Shown here one piece after another: positions 1 to 8,462 of a DNA stretch of 64,000 bases. The notes beneath the pieces are model-generated. The model was not told the origin of the DNA. It saw only the letters and a list, made by a program, of their open reading frames with translations, and made no database searches. Source of the DNA: Prevotella sp. MGM1 (GTDB lineage: Bacteria > Bacteroidota > Bacteroidia > Bacteroidales > Bacteroidaceae). Location: the NCBI RefSeq assembly GCF_002933775.1, contig NZ_BEWV01000215.1, positions 1 to 64,000 on the forward strand, given 5' to 3'. How positions within the stretch are numbered: position 1 is the stretch's first letter; each line of letters opens with the position of its first letter. The translations under genes were made by a program, and so were the position numbers.

Positions 1-210
1 ACAAAGCAAGTCCAAATACTAATTACACATATATAATATATAAAGAGACAATGGCTACAATCTTTTTTATAAATGAAATACAAGGCTGCCATAAACCACA
101 CGGTATACAATTTCTTGTAAACGGACAATATAAAAAAGAGGGGCATACTGTAAAAAGCAAGCAAAAAAGTTTAGTGACTAACTTTTGAGACGCACCGCAA
201 TAATCAGATA
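1..210. other. Left-edge non-coding segment
   Basis: AT-rich stretch downstream of the Bax-inhibitor-like gene. The only open frame of note (23-232, minus) has no recognisable features and overlaps nothing conserved, so I do not call it. I see no RNA gene here. Confidence 0.5.
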
Positions 211-244
211 AAAAAAATGAGGGGCACTTCATTCAAAGTGCCCC
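211..244 (-). terminator. Rho-independent terminator of the Bax-inhibitor-like gene
   Basis: Perfect 9-bp stem (GGGGCACTT, 221-229, with AAGTGCCCC, 236-244) and a 6-nt loop. Read on the minus strand the stem is followed by TCATTTTTTT. It lies about 110 bp beyond the stop of the gene at 354-1073, as expected for an intrinsic terminator. Confidence 0.75.
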
Positions 245-353
245 ATCCTCTTCTTTTTCACTTTTACGATTTTATACTCCAATAATATAAAATCACTGTT
301 GTATTTAAAATACTAGATATTCAAAAATAATATAATAAGGTAATAACACCCGG

Positions 354-1073
354 TTATTTACGGTCACCCATTATTCTGAGAAGATGCAAGAACAGGTTTA
401 CGAAATCAAGATAAAGAGACAATGCACCTAAAAGTGCGATTTTCTGCGCTGTCTCACCTGTATCTCCAGCTTCCCAAAGCATTTTCTTTATTTTTTGAGT
501 GTCATAGGCTGTCAATCCAACAAAGACGAGGACACCGACATAGCTAACTATCAGTTCCAATCCTGTACTCTTCAAGAATATATTTACCACGGAAGCGATT
601 ATAATACCTATCAATGCCATGAAAAGGAATTTTCCCATTGAAGACAAATCAGTCTTCGTTGTATATCCAATAAAAGCCATAACGGCAAAAGTACCCGCCG
701 TAATAAAGAATACACTTGATATGGACGACATGGTATACAATGCGAATATGAGTGACAACGTGGCTCCGTTGATCACCGAATAGATAACAAACATCAAGGT
801 TGCCACAGTGAGCGACAGCCTGTTGATCGCAGCGCTTAGTCCTATCACAAGAGCCAATTCAGCAATGATAAGACCAAAAAACAGCATCTTGTTCGTTGCT
901 ATCTCTATCAGCATTCCCGGGCTGTTGGCTATGCCATAAGCTGTAAACCCTGTTATCACAAGAGCCAAGGCCATCCATGTGTACACTTTTCTCATCAGTG
1001 CCGGAAATGCTGCCGACATTTCCAATTCACGCTCCCTAACGAGCTGTTCTGTTTCAAAACTGTTGTAATTCAT
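354..1073 (-). CDS. Bax inhibitor-1/YccA family membrane protein
   Basis: Inner-membrane protein of the BI-1/TMBIM superfamily, 239 residues. Seven hydrophobic segments follow a short polar N-terminus, and the end carries the family's acidic helix pattern (GLTAYDTQKIKKM, then LDFVNLFLHLLRIMGDRK). Family members are pH-sensitive channels or regulators of membrane proteases; the role of most bacterial ones is unknown. The frame can be extended to a TTG at 1130, but the ATG at 1073 fits the family length and is preceded by an A-rich stretch. The gene stands alone, with its own terminator and a likely -7 box at 1184-1191. The family is certain; the function is not. Confidence 0.9.
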   Translation of the reverse strand: MNYNSFETEQLVRERELEMSAAFPALMRKVYTWMALALVITGFTAYGIANSPGMLIEIATNKMLFFGLIIAELALVIGLSAAINRLSLTVATLMFVIYSVINGATLSLIFALYTMSSISSVFFITAGTFAVMAFIGYTTKTDLSSMGKFLFMALIGIIIASVVNIFLKSTGLELIVSYVGVLVFVGLTAYDTQKIKKMLWEAGDTGETAQKIALLGALSLYLDFVNLFLHLLRIMGDRK

Positions 1074-1183
1074 TTTCTTTCGTTTATTTAAATTTGACAT
1101 TCCATATTTCTCCGTACCACGATACTGCAACCGAACGGCAACATAACGGTCGCCGGCTGCATACCCGCATCATGATCGCTTTG

Positions 1184-1191
1184 CAAAGATA
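1184..1191 (-). promoter_or_regulatory. Bacteroidetes -7 box (TATCTTTG) for the Bax-inhibitor-like gene
   Basis: The plus strand reads CAAAGATA, so the minus strand reads TATCTTTG, matching TAnnTTTG. It lies about 110 bp upstream of the ATG. No convincing TTTG is seen at the -33 distance. Confidence 0.45.
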
Positions 1192-1291
1192 TCTATTATT
1201 TTCCCGATTGGCATCAACATCGGTCATAAAAAAAATAAAAACAGTACATCAACCATTACCCAAAATAAGTAAGAGAACCACTATACGCCAC

Positions 1292-3280
1292 CTAATCACA
1301 CTTCTTTTTCTCCGAAACAACGGTATAAGAATATGACCCGAAAAGAGTTTGTCTTCTCGCAACCAATATCACACGATAAATCTTCCGTCCCCAAATATTG
1401 TACAAACGCGGATCATCTATCAATACCGGTTCTACAACCGGGCTGAAAATATCCTTATCATACATCAACAATGCTTTTATACCCTTTATATCAACAGTTA
1501 CGATTCCCGGCTCCGAGATATCGACCATGCCCCATGTTAGAAATACAACACGATTGGGACTACACGCTTTCGACAAAGAGAAACGGTCGTTAATCTGCAA
1601 CGAGCCATCCGACAAACGATACGAGCGAGTCCATATCTTCACATTCGCTTCCCGTGGATACGCTTCCGCAATATTGACAGAAAAACACATATTCACCGAA
1701 TCAAACACTGTATCTTTCGCCCTATAACTCCTACCAACACCCTGGGAAACACCATTAATCACAGGAATATTATGATACTCGCTTCGCATTGTCCATATCG
1801 AATAGCGTTCGGAACTAAATGTTTTTCGCGTGTACGTCCCTACTCCGGCATCCAAAAAGACCGGTATGCTGTTAATATAAAGAGCGAAAGAACCCACATC
1901 ATTATGATTATGGCTCTCGCCGTTATAACCACCTTTGGCTGCCACGAAAAATCCCGCATTGTTGGCCATATAACAAATCTCCGTTTTCGGATACCACGTG
2001 TATGGCGGTTTTTCCGGCGGTTCGTCTGTCCCTGTCAGTTCATTCCGGTAGAGCAACGTTTGCAACAAGCGGAAAATATCTCCTTGCGGTACTTCTCTTT
2101 TGGCCGGCAATCCTTTGAGATATGACGCGAAATGCATCATTTCCCGGCTTTTGACAGCTTTTCCATAACGGAAAATCATATCCACGTCAATATGGCCTAT
2201 CGCTGTGGAGTCGGCAAAACTCACCAGCCATCCATCTCCGACATACGACCGCACCATATATTCACCCATATTCCGAAGTATGTGGCTATCGAATATAGAT
2301 ACGGCTCCGGCCGTTCCATCGTAAAGCAACTGAAGATAGTCATAAAGTTTCCCGGCCGCGTATTCCCAGTAAAACGTACCCTCTTCGCATGCTCCGTCAT
2401 CAAAATTATAATTGATAAAATGATCCATGGAAACCATGGTACGACAAACTGCTTCGGCCAACCTGTCACGGTCGGTCTCTATAAGAAAGAAACACTGCAA
2501 TACATAAAAGTTATTCCACGGAGTCCAGTTATTTATATGTTCTGTAGGTATCGGGTTAAATGCCATCCATCTGAAACGGTCTGTGCCCATGTATGTGTCA
2601 AGGATCCTTGTCCTCAGCTCATAAAGAAGCCTGTTGGATATCATTGGATTAACTTTATCGAAAGAGGGGCTCAAATAATAATAAATCCATGCCAACAACG
2701 AGGCAAGACCTCCGCTTCCCATCTCGATTATATGTTCCTTATGACTTGGCAGATATCCACCGTCCTTCTGATTCCACAGATGAGCCGACAACGCCCAAGT
2801 AGTCATCTCGCAACAATAAAACACACCATTTATTATCTGGTCTATAAAGCGGCCGCCACCTTCCGCCATCTCAGCCAAAAACAAGTATTCCAAAGCCGTT
2901 CTGTTCTCCCCATACGGTATTTCCATAACAGCCTGGTCGCCGCTTCTTCCGAATTCCATATAATCGGTGGCCTTTATTACTTTCCATTCATAGCCCAGAC
3001 AATCCTCACCCTTACGTATATAGTCATCTTTATAATCACCAAGAAAATCGTCCCAACCGGCACGGTCCTTGTAAGCAGGATAAGGAACCCACTTTTGATT
3101 CATTACCAATGAAGCCCTGACTTTCTTGAAATCAGCCGCATTTTTCAGTAAGTCACGCTTTTCATACGGATAAGGCCGCACGCCAATCACGTCAGAGACC
3201 AATAAATACAGCCTTATACCTGTGACTTTAGCCATCCACCGATACACTATTTTGAGTATGCCCTTGATTTTCATTACCAT
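1292..3280 (-). CDS. Heparinase II/III family protein
   Basis: About 662 residues. The N-terminal two thirds are alpha-helical and rich in W and Y, like the toroid domain of heparinase II/III-type uronic-acid polysaccharide lyases. The C-terminal part carries the Hepar_II_III beta-sandwich signature, with GESHNHNDVGSF near residue 455 and then DAGVGTYT; the histidine/asparagine cluster belongs to the family's active-site region. I see no signal peptide (the start is K/R-rich), so it may be cytoplasmic or act in glycan synthesis or modification, as in polysaccharide loci. The frame extends to a TTG at 3289; ATGs at 3280 and 3274 are both plausible. The gene lies 44 bp downstream of a hexapeptide acyltransferase on the same strand, suggesting a two-gene glycan-modification unit. 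The substrate is unknown. Confidence 0.8.
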   Translation of the reverse strand: MVMKIKGILKIVYRWMAKVTGIRLYLLVSDVIGVRPYPYEKRDLLKNAADFKKVRASLVMNQKWVPYPAYKDRAGWDDFLGDYKDDYIRKGEDCLGYEWKVIKATDYMEFGRSGDQAVMEIPYGENRTALEYLFLAEMAEGGGRFIDQIINGVFYCCEMTTWALSAHLWNQKDGGYLPSHKEHIIEMGSGGLASLLAWIYYYLSPSFDKVNPMISNRLLYELRTRILDTYMGTDRFRWMAFNPIPTEHINNWTPWNNFYVLQCFFLIETDRDRLAEAVCRTMVSMDHFINYNFDDGACEEGTFYWEYAAGKLYDYLQLLYDGTAGAVSIFDSHILRNMGEYMVRSYVGDGWLVSFADSTAIGHIDVDMIFRYGKAVKSREMMHFASYLKGLPAKREVPQGDIFRLLQTLLYRNELTGTDEPPEKPPYTWYPKTEICYMANNAGFFVAAKGGYNGESHNHNDVGSFALYINSIPVFLDAGVGTYTRKTFSSERYSIWTMRSEYHNIPVINGVSQGVGRSYRAKDTVFDSVNMCFSVNIAEAYPREANVKIWTRSYRLSDGSLQINDRFSLSKACSPNRVVFLTWGMVDISEPGIVTVDIKGIKALLMYDKDIFSPVVEPVLIDDPRLYNIWGRKIYRVILVARRQTLFGSYSYTVVSEKKKCD

Positions 3281-3324
3281 AGAATACAAAAACCGCCATC
3301 ACATATCCGGTAATCAACGGAATA

Positions 3325-3915
3325 TCAAACAGAAATCCGTCTGACTATTCTTGCCGGGTTTCCGGCTATCACGCAATACCCTTCGGGAAAACTTTTCGTC
3401 ACCACAGATCCTGCCCCGACAACCGTAACAGGACCCAATGTCACGCCCGGCAGAATCACGCTGTTCATCCCTATCCAGCATCTTTCGCCTATGCTCACCG
3501 GCTTTGCCTCTGAGTGCCTGTCAAGATTTAGCAAATCATGATTAGCCGTTATTATCCCTACATTCTGTGCTATGTATGTCCCTTTTCCAACGCTGATAGC
3601 CCCGATAGCCTGGAAATAGGTACCCGACATCTGGAAATTATTGATATCATCCACATGAAAAGATATATTGTCGGGATTGACAACTTTCTGAAACCGTGCC
3701 ACCGGCCACCATGCCCCGGAGTTTGCTCCAAACAGTTTCTGGTGTAAAAGCCCTTTCGTGGCCCACTCCCACCCTAAAGACGATAACCCACTGAACCACA
3801 CCGACTTATACAAACGGGGGGGGTAAAACATCCTTGCTACCGTATTGCCGATGGCATAATATAGAGCCTTTCGGATATACAATACGGGGTTCTTTATGCA
3901 ACGACTGATTTTCAT
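3325..3915 (-). CDS. Hexapeptide-repeat acyltransferase (WbbJ/serine acetyltransferase-like)
   Basis: 196 residues with a C-terminal left-handed beta-helix: repeated [LIV]-G-x4 motifs and the typical ending GSVVTKSFPEGYCVIAGNPA. The histidine in ITANHDLL may be catalytic. Such enzymes O- or N-acylate sugars in surface glycans, and colocation with the heparinase-like gene fits that. The N-terminal part contains a run of eight C on the coding strand (plus-strand G8, 3816-3823) encoding Tyr-Pro-Pro-Arg near residue 31; slippage there would remove nearly the whole enzyme. The acceptor cannot be inferred. Confidence 0.85.
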   Translation of the reverse strand: MKISRCIKNPVLYIRKALYYAIGNTVARMFYPPRLYKSVWFSGLSSLGWEWATKGLLHQKLFGANSGAWWPVARFQKVVNPDNISFHVDDINNFQMSGTYFQAIGAISVGKGTYIAQNVGIITANHDLLNLDRHSEAKPVSIGERCWIGMNSVILPGVTLGPVTVVGAGSVVTKSFPEGYCVIAGNPARIVRRISV

Positions 3916-4130
3916 TGTGCCATTTATCTATAATTACTAAAACATAAAACCTCTCAAAAAATTACGCGGCCATCCTGTCAGATCCTACTCGATCTACCGC
4001 TGCGTCTGATGTATACACTGTATCTTTCCGTGCCATACATTAGCATGGTTATCGTGACGTCCTGTCACTTACATGCCGCTCCGAAGCAGGCGCCGGCTCC
4101 TCTAACACACCGGACACGCACTCCTGCATG

Positions 4131-4138
4131 CAAAGTTA
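4131..4138 (-). promoter_or_regulatory. -7 box TAACTTTG for the acyltransferase/heparinase pair
   Basis: Minus-strand TAACTTTG matches the Bacteroidetes TAnnTTTG consensus. It implies a leader of about 210 nt. The -33 element is weak: a TTG with 23-bp spacing. Confidence 0.4.
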
Positions 4139-4268
4139 TCCATTATTTTTCAGACCGCCGCCAATTCTTTTTCATAAAAACGATAAAAGGCCGGCATCTG
4201 CCGGTCCACAGATATGCCTGATAACTTTAGTTAACAATAATCCACGATGCAATCGAGGCATTTTTTTG

Positions 4269-4276
4269 TAATTTTG
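4269..4276 (+). promoter_or_regulatory. -7 box TAATTTTG for the GNAT gene
   Basis: Matches TAnnTTTG and implies a leader of about 140 nt. No clear -33 TTTG is seen. Confidence 0.35.
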
Positions 4277-4420
4277 CAGAAACCTGCCACAGCAACGGAA
4301 TTTCCGGTCACATATGATATCGGTTTCCGGCATAGCCGACAAAACATTCGCCATAGGAAACAAATCCGCCCTCGGGCAGGAAAGACCAAACGATTAGCAA
4401 CATAGTAAACAACCGCAAGC

Positions 4421-5002
4421 ATGCAAGAAAAAATCACACTTCGCCCGGGCCGCAAGGAAGATGCGCCCGTGATAGCCGAACTCATCGTAATGGCAATGAC
4501 AGACGAGTGTTGCCGCCACTTCTACGGAGAAAACCATACGGCCGAAGACTTCATGAGACTAATCACAGACCTGGCTGCCGGCAGCGACACACAATACAGC
4601 TATGAGAACACAATATGTGCCATGACAGACGACGGGCAGATAGCGGGTATCAGCGTGAGCTATGACGGCGGCAGGCTTTATGAACTTCGGCAGGCATTCA
4701 TCAACGGAGCGAAAACCGCTTTCGGCATAGACCACAGCAGCATGAAGCCCGAGACCCAGGCCGGCGAACTTTACCTCGACTCACTCGCCGTATACCCCAG
4801 ATTCCGGGGCATGGGCATCGCCAAGATGCTCATCGAGGCCACAGCCGAAAAGGCACGTTCGATGGGCTGCGGCCCTCTCGGACTGCTTGTAGACGAGGGC
4901 AACCCGAAAGCCGGGTGTCTGTATGAGTCCGTGGGGTTCAGGTTTGTAAACGACAGCGACTGGGGAGGGCACCACATGCGGCACTTACAGATGGGCAAAT
5001 AG
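4421..5002 (+). CDS. GNAT family N-acetyltransferase
   Basis: 193 residues. A GCN5-related fold is indicated by LYLDSLAVYPRFRGMGIAKM near residues 119-138, which carries the acetyl-CoA pyrophosphate-binding R/Q-x-x-G-x-G/A loop (RFRGMG), followed by a helix and the terminal strand LYESVGFRFV. The N-terminus (ITLRPGRKEDAPVIAELI) is also typical. The substrate cannot be predicted; many such stand-alone proteins acetylate small amines or protein N-termini. It is a single gene with no obvious partner, starting at the first ATG of the frame. Confidence 0.85.
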   Translation: MQEKITLRPGRKEDAPVIAELIVMAMTDECCRHFYGENHTAEDFMRLITDLAAGSDTQYSYENTICAMTDDGQIAGISVSYDGGRLYELRQAFINGAKTAFGIDHSSMKPETQAGELYLDSLAVYPRFRGMGIAKMLIEATAEKARSMGCGPLGLLVDEGNPKAGCLYESVGFRFVNDSDWGGHHMRHLQMGK

Positions 5003-5148
5003 ATGATTACGAATTTTATTTACAACTACCCTCTCATATTTCGTTTATTTTTGAAAAAAAGTCAGGAGGTCGAAAATTCCTGAGTTTTGAGCATTTTATA
5101 AGACACTGCCTGTCACCTACTTGTATTTTATTGACAAAACAACGGCAT

Positions 5149-5254
5149 GCAACGGGATACTCGTTGCACACCGTTTGATTGCATTTCACCAAGCGACGGG
5201 ATGCCCGTTGTCTCGCAATAAGCCGCTAAATGCGCCATAACGAGCGTCCCGTTG
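5149..5254. repeat. Intergenic repeat copy 1 (GCAACGGGAYRC family)
   Basis: This segment carries three copies of a short motif: GCAACGGGATAC at 5149-5160, GCGACGGGATGC at 5193-5204, and the reverse complement GCGTCCCGTTG at 5244-5254. It also has AGCCGCTAAATGCG at 5221-5234. The same motifs recur at 28007-28113 and 45430-45512. It is the main content of the roughly 500-bp gap between the GNAT and SGNH genes. Confidence 0.6.
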
Positions 5255-5441
5255 GAAAACAATCAGCCAAAAATCCGTTTTACGGCACTTTCAAACCTCA
5301 TTCAAACGATTTTTCAGCACAAAAATCGGAACGCTTTTTTTTCAGAATTATCATTACATCACCATCAAAATGCCGACCCGAAAAAAACACTTAGAAACTT
5401 CATTTTCAAACCGTCGGTTTCATTTTATCGAAAATAATGAA

Positions 5442-5449
5442 TACCTTTG
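5442..5449 (+). promoter_or_regulatory. -7 box TACCTTTG for the SGNH hydrolase
   Basis: Perfect TAnnTTTG followed by C, about 60 bp upstream of the ATG at 5509. The -33 region holds only a partial match (GTTT near 5417). Confidence 0.5.
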
Positions 5450-5508
5450 CATAAATCAAGCGGCATACCGGCAATAAACAATTGAAAACAAATCAAAATA
5501 CAATAGAT

Positions 5509-6318
5509 ATGAAAAGTAAACTGTTTTGCACCATCACCGCCATACTAATGGCTGTAACATCGGTGGCACAGACCATCACGGCACACCCGTGGCAAGGCAA
5601 GCGGGTGGCCTATTTCGGCGATTCCATCACCGACCCGCGCAACAAAGCGTCAGTCAAGAAATACTGGTCTTACCTGCAAGAGTGGCTCGGCATAAATCCT
5701 TATGTGTACGGAGTTAGCGGCCGGCAATGGAACGACATTCCACGACAGGCAGAGAAACTGAGAGCCGAACATGGCAACGACTTCGACGCCATACTGATAT
5801 TCATAGGTACAAACGACTACAATGCCGGCGTGCCTATCGGAGAATGGTTCACGGAAAAAGACGAGCAGGTGATGGCGGGAATACACGAGCCGAAACACAT
5901 GGTAGACCGCAAGCGCAGGTATCCCGCAATGGACAAAGGCACATATCGTGGCAGGATAAACATTGCACTCGACACACTGAAACGCATGTTTCCAACCAAG
6001 CAGATCGTAATCCTCACCCCGATACACCGTGCCGGCTTCTACGCCAACGACAAGAACTGGCAACCCACAGAAGATTACACCAACAAGTGCGGAGAATACA
6101 TATCGGCATACGTTGACGCCTCCAAAGAAGCCGCAAACATCTGGGCAGTGCCCGTGATAGACCTCAACGCCTCTTGCGGCCTGTATCCGCTGATAGATGA
6201 GCACGCACAGTATTTCAACAAGGCAGACACCGACCGCCTGCACCCTAACGACAAGGGACACGAGCGCATGGCACGCACACTGGCATATCAGCTGCTCACG
6301 CTTCCTTGCTGCTTCTGA
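5509..6318 (+). CDS. Secreted SGNH/GDSL hydrolase (esterase-like)
   Basis: 269 residues with an N-terminal signal peptide (MKSKLFCTITAILMAVTSVA). Block I is VAYFGDSITD, with the nucleophilic serine near residue 38. The block III region IFIGTNDYN supplies the oxyanion-hole Gly/Asn, and block V is DRLHPNDKGH (Asp near 241, His near 244). All four SGNH blocks are present, so it is probably active as a carbohydrate esterase or deacetylase in the periplasm or outside the cell. The ATG at 5509 is preferred over the upstream in-frame TTG at 5482 because the signal peptide begins there. The gene is monocistronic, with promoter-like and terminator-like sequences on either side. The acyl group removed cannot be predicted. 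Confidence 0.85.
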   Translation: MKSKLFCTITAILMAVTSVAQTITAHPWQGKRVAYFGDSITDPRNKASVKKYWSYLQEWLGINPYVYGVSGRQWNDIPRQAEKLRAEHGNDFDAILIFIGTNDYNAGVPIGEWFTEKDEQVMAGIHEPKHMVDRKRRYPAMDKGTYRGRINIALDTLKRMFPTKQIVILTPIHRAGFYANDKNWQPTEDYTNKCGEYISAYVDASKEAANIWAVPVIDLNASCGLYPLIDEHAQYFNKADTDRLHPNDKGHERMARTLAYQLLTLPCCF

Positions 6319-6347
6319 CAGCGCCCCAGGCACGTCGAAACCATACC

Positions 6348-6383
6348 GGCATTTTCCTCATAATGTGTGGAAAATGCCTTTTT
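6348..6383 (+). terminator. Rho-independent terminator of the SGNH hydrolase
   Basis: Perfect 10-bp stem (GGCATTTTCC with GGAAAATGCC) and an 11-nt loop, followed directly by TTTTT. It lies 30 bp after the SGNH stop codon. Confidence 0.85.
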
Positions 6384-6432
6384 ATATGTCCGAGAGAAAA
6401 CTATACCGAAACAAAAAGTTTCCTTAAAAACA

Positions 6433-6461
6433 TTGTAATACAATATTTTTTTGTATTTTTG
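6433..6461 (+). promoter_or_regulatory. Promoter for the PCMD lipoprotein operon
   Basis: TTG at 6433-6435 and TATTTTTG at 6454-6461 with an 18-bp spacer, close to the Bacteroidetes -33/-7 arrangement. The start codon lies 37 bp downstream. Confidence 0.5.
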
Positions 6462-6497
6462 TACGCCTAAATATATTTTATCCATTTCTATCCGACA

Positions 6498-7652
6498 ATG
6501 AAATATTTATCATACGCCCTACCGGCACTCTTTTATATCCTTTGTCTCACTTCATGCTTCAAAGACGAACCGCTCAACGCGGAATGCGACATCGAAACGG
6601 CATGGATACACGCTGACAATCCTGAAGATATGTTTTTCAGCCTCAGCGACAGCCTGATCAACGTTAAGTCAGACATTACGGAAATTGTGTTTGAAGTGAA
6701 ATCAGGCACCGACCTCACGGCTCTTGCCCCGATGTTTGCCGTCACAGAAGGTTCCACTATAACACCTGCAAGCGGCTCGGTACACGATTTCAGCAATGGC
6801 GGAAAAGTGGAATATACCGTGAGATCGCAAGACGGGGAATGGAGCAGGAAGTACACCGTGAGTTTCCGAACAGTGAAACGCACCAAGGAAGACATAGTGA
6901 AATTCGACTTCGAGAACTTCAGGAAAGACCGCACGGGCAAATACTACGAATGGAGCGACATCAACGAAGACGGAACCAACTTGAACAACTGGGCCACAGG
7001 AAACCCCGGATTCATGATAGCCATGGGATCGGCGCCGGCCGAAAACTATCCAACCACACCGATAGCAGACGGGGGGCTCGACGGAGCTGCCGTCAGGCTG
7101 GTGACGAGAAGCACCGGAGCATGGGGAGCGACAGTGGGCAAGAGAATAGCCGCCGGCAACCTGTTTCTCGGTGAGTTCGACTTCAAATACGTGCTGACAG
7201 AGACTCTGAAAGCAACAAGGTTCGGTGTTCGCTTCGACAAAAAACCGGTTAAATTCACCGGTTACTACAAGTATGCGCCCGGTGACAAGTTCCAGGACCA
7301 ATACGGAAAGATTATAGACGGGCGAACTGACCGTGCAGCCATATACTCCGTGCTCTACCGCAACCACGACGACGCAGGCAATCCCGTGGTGTTGTATGGG
7401 GACAACATCATGTCGAGCGAGCTGATTGTCGCGATAGCAAGAATAGAATATGTTGAGCCTGCAAGCGGATGGACCATGTTCGAGGTCGACTTCAACTACG
7501 TGAAGGAACTCGACGAAGAACTGCTGTCCAACTACGGATACAATCTTGCCGTGGTTTTCTCGTCGAGCGACGAGGGTGACCACTTCGAGGGAGCCATAGG
7601 CAGCGAGCTTATGATAGACAAGGTGAGAATTACATGCACGATAACGGAATAG
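6498..7652 (+). CDS. Surface lipoprotein with PCMD (putative carbohydrate metabolism) domain
   Basis: 384 residues. A lipoprotein signal peptide ends in LTSC, with lipidated Cys20; the following FKDE resembles the acidic/Lys surface-export signal of Bacteroidetes lipoproteins. Residues about 35-125 form an Ig-like all-beta module, and residues about 130-380 match the PCMD layout (KFDFENF, then the W-rich middle and GSELMIDKVRI end), a jelly-roll fold found in many Bacteroidales surface proteins. No catalytic residues can be assigned, so glycan or ligand binding is as likely as hydrolysis. It is the first gene of a three-gene set, 6 bp before the beta-barrel gene. Confidence 0.75.
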   Translation: MKYLSYALPALFYILCLTSCFKDEPLNAECDIETAWIHADNPEDMFFSLSDSLINVKSDITEIVFEVKSGTDLTALAPMFAVTEGSTITPASGSVHDFSNGGKVEYTVRSQDGEWSRKYTVSFRTVKRTKEDIVKFDFENFRKDRTGKYYEWSDINEDGTNLNNWATGNPGFMIAMGSAPAENYPTTPIADGGLDGAAVRLVTRSTGAWGATVGKRIAAGNLFLGEFDFKYVLTETLKATRFGVRFDKKPVKFTGYYKYAPGDKFQDQYGKIIDGRTDRAAIYSVLYRNHDDAGNPVVLYGDNIMSSELIVAIARIEYVEPASGWTMFEVDFNYVKELDEELLSNYGYNLAVVFSSSDEGDHFEGAIGSELMIDKVRITCTITE

Positions 7653-7658
7653 GAAACA

Positions 7659-8408
7659 ATGAAAAGACTCTTTACTATAATGGCGATGGCTGTCGCCACA
7701 CTGACCGCATGGTGCGGCGGACTGACCGACAGCCTGTGCTACAACGCACGGCTGGGATACAACATCGGCGGAACGGCCCCTATAGGCATGCCCGCCACGA
7801 TACGAAGCCTCAACGAGTATAAAATGAAATCGAACCTGTCGTTCGGCATCGATGTACATAAAAACCTGAAAGGCCGATGGGGAGTCATGGCCGGCCTTCA
7901 TCTCGAAAACAAGGGTATGGAGACAGACGCCACAGTGAAAAACTACCACATGACGATAGTGAAAGGCGGACAACCGCTCGAAGGATACTTCACCGGCAAC
8001 AACTGCGTGAGAGTGGACGAATGGCTGCTGACCGTACCGGTGACGGCCACATACGACGCGGCCAAGAACGTGAGAATAAAACTCGGGCCATACGTGTCTT
8101 ATGTGATGACGAAGAAGTTTGACGGGTATGTGTACGACGGGTATCTGCGCCAGAACACCCCAACCGGCCCCAAAATAGGCATAGGCAACACCGACAGCAC
8201 CCGCGGAACATTTGATTTTTCCGACGAGATGCGCCGCTTCCAGTTCGGCATAGACGCAGGCGTAGACTGGTATTTCAGCAAGCGATGGGGAGCGTATGCC
8301 GACATAGCGTGGGGACTGACCGGCATACACAACAGCGATTTCAAGACCATAGAGCAGACGCTCTACCCCATATTCGGAACTCTCGGACTGACATACAAAT
8401 TGAAATAA
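7659..8408 (+). CDS. Outer-membrane beta-barrel protein (porin family)
   Basis: 249 residues. A signal peptide (MKRLFTIMAMAVATLTAWC) is followed by alternating amphipathic strands with aromatic ends (WGVMAGLHLENKGM, VDWYFSKRWGAYADIAWG) and a terminal strand LGLTYKLK, the pattern of small 8-stranded OMP_b-brl-type barrels in Bacteroidetes. It lies 6 bp after the PCMD lipoprotein and 54 bp before a secreted calycin/PCMD protein, so the three are probably coexpressed as an envelope complex. No specific ligand can be inferred. Confidence 0.75.
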   Translation: MKRLFTIMAMAVATLTAWCGGLTDSLCYNARLGYNIGGTAPIGMPATIRSLNEYKMKSNLSFGIDVHKNLKGRWGVMAGLHLENKGMETDATVKNYHMTIVKGGQPLEGYFTGNNCVRVDEWLLTVPVTATYDAAKNVRIKLGPYVSYVMTKKFDGYVYDGYLRQNTPTGPKIGIGNTDSTRGTFDFSDEMRRFQFGIDAGVDWYFSKRWGAYADIAWGLTGIHNSDFKTIEQTLYPIFGTLGLTYKLK

Positions 8409-8462
8409 GATGAGAAACACGAGTACTTATATTCATTAACAAAACAAAAAGAAAGGAACATT

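Larger units (their letters stand above)
3916..4420. other. Divergent intergenic region between acyltransferase and GNAT genes
   Basis: About 500 bp without a supported gene. It holds a minus-strand -7 box (CAAAGTTA at 4131-4138, i.e. TAACTTTG) for the acyltransferase-heparinase pair and a plus-strand TAATTTTG at 4269-4276 for the GNAT gene. Short open frames here look like chance. Confidence 0.5.

Noticed and set aside
2132-3112. A 326-codon plus-strand frame opposite the heparinase-like gene
   Set aside because: Antisense to a conserved gene; no family resemblance.
6702-8420. A 572-codon open frame on the minus strand across the PCMD and barrel genes
   Set aside because: It runs antisense to two clear envelope genes with signal peptides and has Cys/His-rich low-meaning composition; it is a mirror of their codon bias.
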